Source: Clitoria ternatea | Lineage: Eukaryota > Streptophyta > Magnoliopsida > Fabales > Fabaceae | DNA: 64,000 nucleotides | Direction: 5' to 3' | Assembly: GCA_037962975.1 (NCBI GenBank) | Contig: CM075675.1 | Location: forward strand, 46,546,501-46,610,500 | Shown: piece by piece, positions 11,757 to 24,231 of the stretch | Layout of the letters: each line of letters starts with the position of its first letter | Position numbering within the stretch: the stretch's first letter is position 1 | Program-made: the position numbers and the translations under genes | The notes under the pieces: model-generated | What the model was told of the DNA's origin: nothing | The model's input: only the letters and a program-made list of their open reading frames with translations | Databases searched by the model: none

Positions 11757-13821
11757 AAATTTACCATTTCTGTTTTAAGTAGTAATCTTAATCTTCGTCT
11801 TATGCTTATACTGAAATAAGATTGGTATTAATATTTTTAGAAATCGGAGGCGCAAAGCAAATCCATTTTGGGTAACAATTCAAGGTAAGGGGGAGTGAGA
11901 TAAGAAGTATAATATGAAAAGACATAAGAATAATGGGAGGAGTCCCCTACTCCTTTTAAATTTAATAATATTATTATTTTAAAATATTAACTTTTTAACT
12001 TAACATTTTTAATAAATTTTAAATTAAATATCCGGTTTAACTAACTCTAACATACCTATGCAAAGACTTGGACCATTATGACCTATATGGACTGGACTAT
12101 ACCTATGCAAGGACTTGGAACATTATGACCTATATGGACTGTACTATACCTATGCAAGGATTTGGACCATTATGACCCATATGGACTGAACTATACCTAT
12201 GCAAGGACTGGATTATATGGACTTACATATACCTATGCGAGGAATTGACCAAAAGGACTAAAATTGACTATATTAATAATCATTAAATTTTGTATTATGA
12301 TATGTATTAATGATATTTAATTGATTTGATTATGATTTGATTATGATTGATTGATTGATGATATTTAGTTATGATTGATATTGTTTGATTTTGATTGATG
12401 ATATTGTAATGTGGAGTTTGAGCATATAGCGAACATGACGGAAAGCTAAAATTCAGTAAGAATTTCTTACCTTACTCTTTAAATTTTATTATCTTTTATT
12501 TCTTCTTAGAAATTATTTTTAACTTTATTTTCAATATTTAGAATAAAAAATATTAGTATTTATTTTAGAAAGAAAACATTTTATGAGAATTTATTTAATT
12601 AAATCTTGAGTTAAAGAAAAATTTTGTAATTTTAAGTATTTTTGGTTAATAATTATTCTCTTTCAATAAAAAAAAATTTTAAAAGAAAATTATTTTATTT
12701 TTTTCCAACTTAATAACTAAATATATTTGGAAATAATTGAGATTCCTAAATTTAATTTTGTTAAGATTTAATTTGAGAAAGATTAGGTAAAGTTTTATAT
12801 GATAAAGTTTTTAGATACTTAAGGCTTAGAAACTCAATTTCCGTGAGATTTGAAAACTGTACCAAATTTATTTCTGTGGGACAGAAATTCAGAGAACTGA
12901 GAAAATGTACAGTTTATTGAAATGATATTGTAAACCTTTAAGGGATTTAATAATTGAGTTTCTAAAAGCCTTAACCAACTCAATACGCGGGTAGTTCATG
13001 CATCATGGATAATGAAAGTGAAATGAAATAATATTGTCTGGGGACAGATTATAGAAACCGAGGATACATTAGAGGAGGCTTAATTACGAGCCTTGGGATG
13101 AAAGAGTGTGAAAGGGTGCTTCAGGGGACCTGGGGTAGCTCCCTAGTGTCGGGTACTTTCACAATAAAAACTTTCTCAATCTGACTAGTCTCTAAGTGTT
13201 TCCATGCCAGTTGAGCTGTTCATATTATTATTATCCGGACTTATGGAACAGTGTAAACTCCTGGTTGGCCCAGTGCAAATTAAAATTTAAGGGCCCACAT
13301 ATATAGGTAAGTTATGATGAAGATATTGCATAACATTCATGCATTCATAATTGATTGTGTATGTGATTGTGATTTATATTATTATGTATTGGTTGTGAAA
13401 ACCCTTTGTTGCTTATGTCTTATTCGGAAATATTATATTCTGTTTCTCACTCCTTTCTCCGTGTTTTTGTTTCATATATTCTAAATTGATGATTCAGAGG
13501 GAAGGATCGAAGAATTTCAGCAGTAAATATAGCACGTTCTAGAAAGGGAGCTCGGTATGAATACCGTGGTCCAATGAATAAATAATGTTAATAAGTAACT
13601 GCTTCTGGGCCATGGAGTTTCCTCTCTTTCTTATAATGTTTAATGTTTATTTTCTTCGGATGAATGTACAAATACTTTATAAAGTTTTAATAATATTTGT
13701 GAGGTATTTCAGAAATAATGTATATAATTTATTCTGATAGTTTCTTTTTAACAATCATATCTTTAAAAAAAAAATTACGAATATTTCTAAAATTTATTAA
13801 GGTGTAACAGAGGGTGTTACA
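10682..13821 (+). repeat. 5' LTR of element B-plus (3140 bp)
   Basis: Starts TGTAATACCCC and ends GGGTGTTACA, three bases before the primer-binding site. A TATA-like TATAAATA lies at 11293-11300. It contains the AATAGTAA/TTACTATT minisatellite (about 11515-11760), three full 47-bp repeats starting at 12054, 12101 and 12148 with partial copies after, and a short palindrome CGGTATGAATACCG at 13553-13566. Confidence 0.93.
12054..12230 (+). repeat. 47-bp tandem repeat in the 5' LTR of B-plus
   Basis: Units beginning ACCTATGCAAGGACTTGG start at 12054, 12101, 12148 and 12195, the last incomplete. The 3' LTR has one unit fewer (starts at 19725, 19772 and 19819). Confidence 0.88.
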
Positions 13822-13824
13822 AAG

Positions 13825-13836
13825 TGGTATCAGAGC
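13825..13836 (+). other. Primer-binding site (initiator-Met tRNA) of B-plus
   Basis: TGGTATCAGAGC, complementary to the 3' end of plant initiator-Met tRNA, three bases after the 5' LTR. This is the expected start of minus-strand DNA synthesis. Confidence 0.95.
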
Positions 13837-13976
13837 AGTTAATCCAATAGGCCTGGGGAAAAGGTCTATCTTGCTTTGTTTGTAAACTCTGTATAGGTAA
13901 TAGAAAATAGAATATCTGACTTGGTAGTAACTGTGATTGATGTGACAAATCTCAGTTACTGTGAAACAGGAAACTA

Positions 13977-16900
13977 ATGGCTGGAAACGATCTTGCTGGA
14001 GTTGTAGAATGCTTAATCAATGCAATGGGAGCACGTGAAGGTCAAGGTAACGATGCCTTGAGAAGACTGGACCTATTCGAAAAGCGCAATCCACCTCGTT
14101 TCAAGGGAGGATATAACCCTGATGGAGCACAAATCTGGATTCGAGAGATAGAGAAGATCTTTCGAGCATTACAATGTAATGAAGCTGATAAGGTAGTCTT
14201 CGCTACTTATGCCTTATCTGAGGATGCCGAACATTGGTGGGATAGCACGCGTAGACAATTCGAAGTCAACGACGTGGATCACTTGGGATTATTTCAAGGA
14301 TATGTTTCTGGAGAAATACTTTCCAGCTGATGTTAAAGAGAAAAGACAATTCGAATTCCTGTCGCTGACCCAAGGAAATATGACCGTTGGAGAGTACGCA
14401 TCCAGGTTTGAAGAGCTATCTCGTTTTCATTCTCATTATAATGATGCTACTAATGAAAGAGATCGGTGTGCAAAGTTTGTAAATGGACTGCGGCCAGAAA
14501 TTAAGGAAGCTATACGAATGCAGGAAATCCGTGAATTTTCTGTATTGGTAAATCGCTGCAGGATCTTTGAAGAAGACCATAAGGATAGAATGACCAAAAG
14601 TCGTGAGCCCATTCACAAGGCAGGAGAAATAAGAAGTGGAGGACCTCACCATCACCAAAGAAGAGATTTCAGAAGGAATAAGCCTTACCAAGCACCATTT
14701 CGCCGGTTTGGAGCAACATCTATTCCTAACAGACCCCAAGCTTCAACTGGAAGCTATTACCCAACATTTGCACCAAATTTTAAATGTTTTATCTGTGGAG
14801 GACCCCATTTGAAAAGGGATTGTCCTAAAAACACTTATGTTTGCTTTAAGTGTAACAAACCAGGTCATCACATCAAGGATTGCCCAGAGATGAAGAGAGA
14901 AAACCCTGAAGGTGCAAGTACAAGCATAAATACTCAAGGAGGCGCGCACAGTGCAGTCGGAAGGCCGAAAGCAAAAGGAAAGGTTTTTGCAATCATTGGA
15001 GAAGAAGCATCTCATGCTGATTCCATGGTAGAAGGTAAGTGTATCATTAATAAGATTTCTTTAACTGTTATGTATGACTCAGGTGCATCACATTCCTTTA
15101 TTGCCAATGACTGTGTAGAAAAACTAAAATTACCTGTGATAGAACTGCCATTTGACTTATCTGTACATACTCCTGGAAACAATCCCATTGTCACTTCTAA
15201 AGCCTGTTGGAAATGCCCTATTGTCATAAATGGTAGGGACTTTAAGGCCAATCTTTTCTGTTTACCCCTTTCTGGCTTAGAAGTTATTATTGGGCTAGAT
15301 TGGTTGTCTGACAATCATGTTCTAATAGATTGTCATAATAAAACCATAATGTTTAAAGAACCAATGAATTTGAATCCTGAGGATTCGAGATTTCTAACCG
15401 CCAACCAAGTGAGTGCCTCTTTAAAAAGGAGGGGCTCAAGGATTCATGCTATTGCTTTCAACGAAAGGAGAGCAAGAATCAAAAATCAAAAATCTGCCGG
15501 TTGTGTGTGAATTTCCTGACGTTTTTCCTGAAGATATCCCTGGTTTACCCCCAGAAAGAGATGTGGAATTTGCCATTGATCTAGTACCTGGAGTTGGACC
15601 CATTTCAATTGCACCATACCGAATGTCACCTCTAGAATTAGCAGAGTTGAAGAAACAACTTGAAGAGATGATAGAGAAGCAGTTTATACGACCCAGTGTA
15701 TCCCCCTGGGGTGCACCAGTGTTGTTGGTTAAGAAGAAGGATGGTAGCATGAGGTTGTGTGTAGATTATCGACAACTGAACAAGGTGACAATCAAGAACA
15801 GATATCCTCTACCAAGGATTGACGACTTGATGGATCAGCTGCGTGGTGCCACGGTGTTCTCCAAAATTGATTTGAGGTCTGGATACCATCAAATAAGGGT
15901 GAAGAAAGAAGATGTATCAAAAACTGCTTTTAGAACACGCTATGGCCATTACGAATATCTAGTAATGCCTTTTGGTGTAACTAATGCACCAGCCGTATTC
16001 ATGGATTACATGAATAGGATTTTTCATCCATATCTAGATAAATTTGTAGTGGTGTTCATTGATGATATATTAGTGTACTCTAAAAGCAGAGAAGAACATG
16101 TTGAACATTTGAAGGTCGTGTTGGAAATCCTGAAAAAGAAACAACTATATGCAAAGCTGTCGAAGTGTGAATTCTGGTTGGAAGAAGTGAACTTTTTAGG
16201 ACATGTAATTAGTCAAGGAGGAATAGCTGTAGACCCTTCCAAGGTGGAGGCGGTTTTAAAATGGGAAAGACCAACCACGATCACTGAGATTAGAAGTTTC
16301 TTGGGCTTGGCTGGATACTATAGGAGATTCATTGAAGGATTTTCAAAGCTAGGATACCCATTGACCAAGCTAACACGGAAAGGACAACCTTTTGTGTGGA
16401 CGACACAATGCGAGAATAGTTTTCAAGAGCTGAAAGATCGACTTACTTCTGCGCCGGTGTTAGTACTCCCCGATCCACATCGAAGTTTTGAAGTTTACTG
16501 TGATGCGTCTAAACAAGGACTAGGAAGTGTACTCATGCAAGACAAGAAGGTTGTAGCCTATGTGTCACGACAATTAAGGCAACATGAGATCAACTACCCT
16601 ACCCATGACTTAGAGTTAGCCGCTGTAGTTTTTGCCTTAAAGATTTGGAGGCACTATCTATACGGCGCAACATTCGATGTGTTTAGCGATCATAAAAGTC
16701 TCAAGTATTTATTCGACCAAAAGGAGTTAAACATGAGGCAACGGAGATGGATGGAGTTCTTAAAGGACTACGATTTTAAGTTGCAATACCATCCTGGAAA
16801 AGCGAATGTAGTAGCTGATGCTTTAAGTCGAAAGTCTCTACATGCGTCCACGATGATGATAAAAGAGCTGGAATTGATAGAGAACTTCAGAGATCTTAAC

Positions 16901-18388
16901 CTAGCAGTAAAGGTTAATGCTAACAGCTACAGATTAGGAGCGTTGCAAGTGACAAGTGAATTCCTGAGACAAGTTTTAGAGGCTCAACGAGAGGATGAAT
17001 TCCTGCAAGAGAAGAAAGAACTCTTGAAACAAGGAAAAGAAGTCGAGTTCAATGTAAGAAGTGACCAATTGCTGAGGTATAAGGATCGAGTGTGTATCCC
17101 TAATCAAGAGGAGTTGAGGAAAGCAATTTTGGAAGAAGGCCATAAAAGTTATATGAGCATTCATCCCGGAGCTACTAAAATGTATCAAGATTTGAAGAAG
17201 TTATTTTAGTGGCCTGGAATGAAGAAAGCAGTGGCAGAGTACGTGGTTGCATGTCTAATTTGCCAGAAGGTTAAAGTGGAACATCAAAAACCCCCTGGAA
17301 TGCTACAATCAATGGAAATACCAGAATGGAAATGGGATAACATTACCATGGATTTTGTGACTTCTCTACCTAAAACTCCATTAGGACATGATTCAATATG
17401 GGTAATAGTTGATAGACTAACAAAGTCTGCCCACTTTATTCCCATTAATATTCGTTACTCTATGGAGAAGCTGGCAAAATTATACATCGAGGAGATTGTG
17501 AGATTGCATGGAATTCCTTCAAGTATCATTTCTGATCGGGACCCTCGTTTTACATCACAATTCTGGAAGAGCTTGCACAAGGCTTTGGGAACAAGACTGC
17601 GTCTGAGTTCAGCATATCATCCTCAGACAAATGGAAAATCAGAAAGAATAATCCAATCTCTAGAGGACTTGTTACGAGCTTGTGTGTTAGAGCATAAAGA
17701 AAGTTGGAATCAATTCTTACCATATGTGGACTTTACCTACAACAATAGTTTCCATGCTAGCATTGGCATGGCACCTTTTGAAGCATTATATGGAAGAAAA
17801 CGTAGGACCCCGCTATGTTGGTTTGAGACTGGTGAAAACTTGATGCTAGGACCAGAGTTGGTACAACAAACCACGGATAAAATCAAAATAGTTCAGGAAA
17901 AGATGAAGGCAACACAGAGCAGGCAGAAAAGTTACTATGACAAAAGAAGAAAGCCGCTCGAATTTCAAGAAGGCGATCATGTATTCTTGAAAGTCACACC
18001 TATGACTGGGGTCGGTCGGACAATGAAATCTCGAAAACTAACTCCTAGATTTATTGGTCCATACCAAATAATTCATAAAGTTAGTCCCCTTGCCTACCAA
18101 ATAGCATTACCACCTTTTCTTTCTAATATCCATAATGTTTTTCATGTGTCAAACTTACGAAAGTATATATTTGATCCTACACATGTTATTGAACCTGATG
18201 TCATACAAGTTAAAGATAAACTTACATATGATGCACCACCTATCAGAATAGGTGATAGAAGAATAAAAAAGTTAAGAGACAAGACAATTCCGCTTGTAAA
18301 GGTCATTTGGAGTGAAACGAGAGGGGAAGATGCTACATGGGAACTAGAAACTGAGATGAAAGAGTCTCATCCTCATTTGTTTTACTGA
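13977..18388 (+). pseudogene. gag-pol polyprotein of element B-plus (two frameshifts, one stop)
   Basis: Frame 1 (13977 to about 14275) gives the gag N-terminus. A frameshift near 14270-14290 moves the reading to 14209-15510, which holds the gag core, two zinc knuckles (about 14796-14885; the first has three instead of four residues between its second Cys and the His) and the protease with DSGA at about 15075. A second shift near 15440 leads to 15446-17209 with reverse transcriptase (FIDDIL near 16060) and RNase H (about 16490-16840). The stop at 17207-17209 replaces a Trp codon in the integrase zinc domain, and the same frame continues at 17210-18388 with the integrase catalytic core and a chromodomain-like tail. 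It has probably lost autonomous activity. Confidence 0.93.
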
Positions 18389-18419
18389 ATAATGTAAATT
18401 TCGAGGACGAAATTTTCTA

Positions 18420-18432
18420 AGGGGAGTAGAGT
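18420..18432 (+). other. Polypurine tract of element B-plus
   Basis: AGGGGAGTAGAGT directly before the 3' LTR; it primes plus-strand DNA synthesis in the replication cycle. The same tract, inverted, flanks the left LTR of B-minus at 9789. Confidence 0.85.
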
Positions 18433-21400
18433 TGTAACACCCCTATTTTTATTTTTATATTAAAATTTTGAAGTAATTAGATTATGGCTCTTTAGAACTT
18501 TTTAATCTACGTATTATTTATGATTTTTTGGAATTTTTTGGAATTTTGGAATTTTTTATATAAAATAATATTTTTTAATAATTTTAAATTCATATAAGTG
18601 ACTTAAATTAAAAATATTTATAAGAAAGTGAATGTAAATTATAAGAAAATTTTCTAAAATCTGTTTCAAGTAGACTTATCTAAAAATTATCGGTTTGAGA
18701 AAAATCTTGATTTTTTCCAATCGTTAAAAAATTGGAAACGTATTAATAAATTTTTATTAACAAAAAATTTTAGATTTTTAAAATTTCAACTTTATATTAC
18801 ATAGTATAAAATTAGTAAGAACTGATATAATATCGCTAAATTTCAAAAAGGACTCATTTTGAATATTTAAAATATACCGAGTGAAAGGTTACTATTTGGC
18901 TTAATAATTCTGCCGACAGTTACTATGCAAAACACTGTGCATGTACAAAATTTTCAAAAGGTGTACAGTAACCTGGAATAAAAAATTCAAAAATGTATAG
19001 TACTTTTATATTAAAATAATGAAATGCATAGTAAATTTTTTTCCTATAAATACCAAAGGATTTCTTCTTTAGAATTCACAATTTCATATTAAGTTTTCTT
19101 AATATAGTAGTGCTAGTGAGATAGTGGTGGAAGTGAGAGAGAGAAGAAAAGTTTTTGGAGAGAAGGTTCTGCCAAAATCCTAAGGTAAGAATACTTCTCT
19201 TTTATATTTTTTGGGTTATTTTCATATCGTTTTTAGAAATCTGTTATTATACTGGAAATAATATTATTTTAAGTTACTATTCTGCATCGTAAACACTATT
19301 TCAATAGTAAATTACTATTCAAATAGTAAATTACTATTTACTGTTACTATTTACCGTTACTATTCACGTTTTATTATTTACTGTTACTATTCATGATTTA
19401 CTATTCACTATTCATTATTCACTATTCAAAATTTACCATTTCTGTTTTAAGTATTAATCTTAATTTTCTTCTTATGCTTATACTGAAATAAGATTGGTAT
19501 TAATATTTCTAAAAATCGGAGGCGCAAAACAAATCTCTTTTTGGTAACAACTCAAGGTAAGGGGGAGTGAGATAAGAGTATAATATGAAAAGACATAAGA
19601 ATAATGGGAGGAGTCCCCTACTCCTTTTAAATTTAATAATATTATTATTTTAAAATATTAACTTTTTAACTTAACATTTTTAATAAATTTTAAATTAAAT
19701 ATCCGGTTTAACTAACTCTAACATACCTATGCAAGGACTTGGACCATTATGACCTATATGGACTGGATTATACCTATGCAAGGATTTGGACCATTATGAC
19801 CCATATGGACTGAACTATACCTATGCAAGGACTAGATTATATGGACTTACATAGACCTATACGAGGAATTGACCAAAAGGACTCGAATAGACTATATTAA
19901 TAACCATTAAACTTTGAATTATAATATTTATAAATAATGCTTTGTTGACTTGATTTTGATTGATATTTAATTGTGATTAATAATATTTGATGTGATTGAT
20001 GATATTTAGTTATAATTGATAATGCTTGATTTTGATTGATGATTTTGTGACGTGGAGTTGAGCATATAGCGAGCATGACGGAAAGCTAAATTCAGTAAGA
20101 ATTTTCTTACCTTACTCTTTAAATTTTTACTTTAAATCTTCTCTTCTTAGAAATTATTTTTATTAACTTTATTTTCAATATTTAGAATAAAAAAATTAGT
20201 ATTTATTTTAGAAAGAAAACATTTTATGAGAATTAATTAATTAAATCTTGAGTTAAAGAAAAATTTTGTAATTTTAAGTATTTTTGGTTAATAATTATTC
20301 TCTTTTAATAAAACAAAATTTTTTAAAAGAAAATTATTATTTTTTTTCAACTTAATAACTAAAGATATTTGAAAATAATTGAGATTCCTAAATTTAATTT
20401 TGTTAAGATTTAATTTAAGAAAGATTATGTAAAGTTTTATATGAGAAAGTTTTTAGATATTTAAGGCTTAGAAACTCAATTTCAGTGAGATTTGAAAACT
20501 GTACCAAATTTATTTCTGTGGGACAGAAATTCAGAGAATTGAGAAAATGTACAGTTTATTGAAATGATATTGTAAACCTTTAAGGGATTTAATAATTGAG
20601 TTTCTAAAAGCCTTAACCAACTAAATACGCGAGTAGTTCATGCATCATGAATCATTAAAGTGAAATAAAATGATATTGTCTGGGGACGGATTATAGAAAC
20701 CGAGGATACATTAGAGGAGGCTTAATTACCAGCCTTGGGATGGGAGGGTGTGAAAGGGTGCTTCAGGGGACCTGGGGTAGCTCCCTAGTGTCGGGTACTT
20801 TCACAATAAAAACTTTCTCAATCTGACTAGTCTCTAAGTGTTTCCATGCCAGTTGAGCTATTCATATTATTATTATTATCCGGACTTATGGAACAGTGTA
20901 AACTCCTAGTTGGCCCAGTGCAAATTAAAATTTAAGGGCCTACATATATAGGTAAGTTATGATGAAGATATTGCATACATTCATGCATTCATAATTGATT
21001 GTGTATGTGATTGTTATTGATATTATTATGTATTGGTTTGTGAAAACCCTTTGTTGCTTATGTCTTAATCAATAATATTATATTCTGTTTCTCACTTCTT
21101 TCTCCGTGTCTTTGTTTCATATATTCTAAATTGATGGTTCAGAGGGAAGGATCGAAGAATTTCGGCAGTAGATATAGCACGTTCTAAAAAGGGAGCTCGG
21201 TATGAATACCGTGGTCCAATGAATAAATAATGTTAATAAGTAACTGCTTCTGGGCCATGGAGTTTCCTCTCTTTCTTATAATGTTTAATGTTTATTTTCT
21301 TCAGATGAATGTACAAATACTTTATAAAATTTTAATAATATATGTGAGGTATTTCAGAAATAATGTATATAATTTATTCCGATAGTTTCTCTTTAACAAT

Positions 21401-21464
21401 CATATCTTTAAAAAAAATTATGAATTTTTCTAAAATTTATTAAGGTGTAACAGAGGGTGTTACA
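18433..21464 (+). repeat. 3' LTR of element B-plus (3032 bp)
   Basis: Starts TGTAACACCCC and ends GGGTGTTACA. It is about 108 bp shorter than the 5' LTR because of one missing 47-bp unit, a shorter TTACTATT minisatellite (about 19275-19433) and small indels. TATA-like TATAAATA at 19045-19052. Confidence 0.93.
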
Positions 21465-23034
21465 ACCATTACATAGATTTGATAAATTCTCTAATCTTAA
21501 ATAATCACAAATCACTACTTTAACTTAGAAATACTCACTTAAATTTTTGTTATGTATAGCTAAGATTTATGTAACCCACTTCATAGGAACTATGCTAAAT
21601 TAATAAGTAAGGATTCATATCTATTTACCTACGGTTCACTAACATATTTCTTTATTTTAAGTCTATCATTACATAACAAATATTTATATAGGGTATATGT
21701 ATATTCACTTTACAAAATTGATGACTAAAAGAAAATAACTTGATAAACATATATCAAATTGTTGGGAATCCAAAGAAAATATTTTATGGCACAATTTCTC
21801 AATATTAAACCAATATTGATATCTCCCAAAGATCTATGATACTTATTTTTGATATTTATTGACATATTTATCACAATAAATCACTAAAAAAATTCAAAAA
21901 TATATGGTTAATTACATTCGATGTCACAACCATAAAAGTTTCATTAATTCATATATATATTTATATATATATATATATATATATATAATCATCATATATT
22001 ATTCAATTGCAGACATCATAAAGGAAAAACTTCATCAAACTAAACAATTAACATGTCTTATATGTCATATAAAGAAGAATCAATACAAATAGTCAGAGAT
22101 ATAATTACTAGTACAATTATTTGTCATACTAAACAAATTAGTGAACAAATTACCATATTTCTTTTATAAAGAATACATCCACATATTTTTATTTAAAATA
22201 TATCATCTAAGGAAAAATTATAATCCCTAAAAAAAACTATGATTCTATCTTAAACAATTTGTTATACTAAATTGAGATTATAACAGTTATATACCCATTG
22301 GATTCTAATTCATACAAGTATCTCTGCAAATTTAAGGATATGGTAAGGAATATCCTAATAGGATTTATTGAGTCTGTCTCCACTTCTCCATATACCACAT
22401 TAATATAGGGTTAGATTCATTATTCTTAACATCCTTCATTTGACATGTCTTTCACTGCTTAGTGTAAATTATTTGGGGTGATCAATCCCAATAATTCATA
22501 ACTAAGTAGTCAAAGTCATGACAGGTCCAGTCTAAAATTCATGCCAAAATATTTCTAAAGATCTCCTATTGTCTTATCTCCTTTGTTGTCCCATATCATA
22601 TTATAAAATAAACAAATGTTTGAATATTTCATTATCACATATTAGAAAAAGAACTAAACACCATAAAATACATTTGGAATAAAAGGAAATAAATGTATTA
22701 GTTAATTTACCTTATTATTCCACCATACATTAACGCCCATACTTAAATAATGTCAAGCAAGACTTCAGAATGGTCAGTCTCTGAAAATCCCTGCAATAAC
22801 ATTTTTCAAGTAATAGACTATAGAGTTCTAACTTATACTTCTAACAATCTTAAAAATTAGTTCTTTCTTCTTTCTAACTTCTCTTCACCTGATTCTTGCC
22901 ATTCACTCCAATAATAAGATTTCCTCCTCCGTCAATCATAAAATCTTTTGACTAACTTAACCATCAGAGTACACTAACAGGCTAGTAAGACCATACCCCA
23001 AGCCGATTTGGATTGAACTGCTCTGGTACAACTT
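21465..23034 (-). other. Right part of the interior of element B-minus
   Basis: AT-rich sequence without recognisable coding content, including an AT-repeat tract around 21948-21988. The stretch near 22985-23034 resembles the inverted 5' interior end of B-plus and contains the degraded primer-binding site GCTCTGGTACAA at 23020-23031 (two mismatches to GCTCTGATACCA). Confidence 0.75.
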
Positions 23035-23663
23035 TGTAACACCTCCTTATATACATAAGATATATATATTCTTCTTGCTTTTAAAATTTTTAGAAAGATA
23101 TACATATTTATCACTTCCTATCTCGCATATACAAGGACGTATGTACATTTGATTTTCTTTGAATTTTGAAAGTAAAAAGTTTTCAAATTATTCAGAATGA
23201 TAAAATAAACTTTCAGAAAATCATAAGTGATCAAAGATTACAATATCATATCCAAGGAATAAGGTTTATTTAAGTTTAACTTTTACCTTGAATTACAATC
23301 ATCCAACTTAATATTGTATTAAGGTAAACTAAAACTAAAGATTTAATACCTCTACTTCGACTGTAACCAATCATTTTCTTATCTTCAAACCATGTGATTT
23401 TGAATCCTACTCTTGTCACATCTCTTCTCCTATCCGATTGAGGATGAGACCAATTTACCCCCTTGTAATTTCATCATTTCATCTTGAACTGCTAGCTATA
23501 TATCATATAACATATATTTTGGACACAAAAATCAAACAAGAAGGAGTGAGAAATAGAATATAATACTTTATAGATAAGATATAAGCATAAGGGTTTTCAC
23601 AATCTAATAAAATAATATCATTCATAATCTCATACACAATTAATTATAATTGTAGGGTTTTTA

Positions 23664-24161
23664 TGTAACGCCCCGGCCGCTTTTCAAGAATGAACGACTC
23701 GCCCCACAGACCAACACGAGACCTTTCCAATGTGCTTTTGTCCTCACTCACACACTTCCCGAGAACTTCCCAGGAGGTCACCCATCCCAGAATTACTCCA
23801 AGTTAAGCACGCTTAACTTTGAAGTTCTTAAGTGATAGGCCACCGAAAAGGCTAATGCATTTGTTGGTATAGGTAGTACGAATTCATTCCTTTAAGCTAT
23901 CCTCGACTGTATAGTCCCATACCTATACAGTCTTTGGATCCCTGTCATTCTGGTATGTATTCGGTTCGTTCATGTGTCCCTCCCACTGGAAGCCTGCCAG
24001 GAGCCGCTCCTTGTCCGTGCCTATGCACCGGCGATCACTCCCCGCCCTCAACAGTGCCCGGGATGTCACATTCCCCGCTGGAAGCCTGCCAGGAGCCGCT
24101 CCTTGTCCGTGCCCATGCACCGGCGATCACTCCCCGCCCTCAACAGCGCCGGGATGTCACA
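23664..24161 (-). repeat. Cassandra LTR (left, 3' LTR)
   Basis: On the minus strand it starts TGTGACATCCCGG and ends GGGGCGTTACA. It contains the 5S-like segment (about 23755-23872) and a 92-bp direct repeat (units starting at 23987 and 24079). Confidence 0.94.
23755..23872 (-). ncRNA. 5S rRNA-derived segment in the left Cassandra LTR
   Basis: On the minus strand the A-box word AAGTTAAGCGTGCTT (23805-23819) and the C-box word GGATGGGTGACCTCCTGGGA match plant 5S rRNA exactly as I recall it, and the 17-nt distance between them is kept. The region between (the intermediate element) and the 5' part have diverged. It is a retrotransposon copy, not a genomic 5S gene; in this family such copies can be transcribed by RNA polymerase III. 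Confidence 0.85.
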
Positions 24162-24231
24162 TGCCCACCAGCTTCCGCCTGGTTCGTCCCCAAACCATAC
24201 CGTACTAGGAGAGGCTAGGCTCTGATACCAC

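Larger units (their letters stand above)
10682..21464 (+). mobile_element. Element B-plus: full-length Ty3/gypsy chromovirus (Tekay/Del-like)
   Basis: 5' LTR 10682-13821, primer-binding site TGGTATCAGAGC (13825-13836), gag-pol 13977-18388, polypurine tract AGGGGAGTAGAGT (about 18420-18432) and 3' LTR 18433-21464. Gene order PR-RT-RH-IN and a C-terminal chromodomain-like tail point to a chromovirus; LTRs of about 3 kb fit the Tekay/Del lineage. The two LTRs differ by roughly 5 percent by eye, so the insertion is not recent. The flanks (ATTGC to the left, ACCAT to the right) do not form a target duplication. It lies inside the interior of B-minus in the opposite orientation. Confidence 0.93.

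Noticed and set aside
13977..17209. Programmed frameshifting in B-plus gag-pol
   Set aside because: The two shifts and the stop fall inside gag, before RT and inside integrase rather than at one gag-pol boundary, and no slippery site was seen; simple decay explains them.
23755..23872. Genomic 5S rRNA gene
   Set aside because: Only parts of 5S are conserved, the copy is duplicated exactly with the LTRs, and target duplication plus primer-binding site show it belongs to a Cassandra element.
23923..24225. Several open frames on both strands in GC-rich sequence
   Set aside because: They coincide with the Cassandra LTR and its 92-bp repeat, occur twice because the LTR does, and match no protein.
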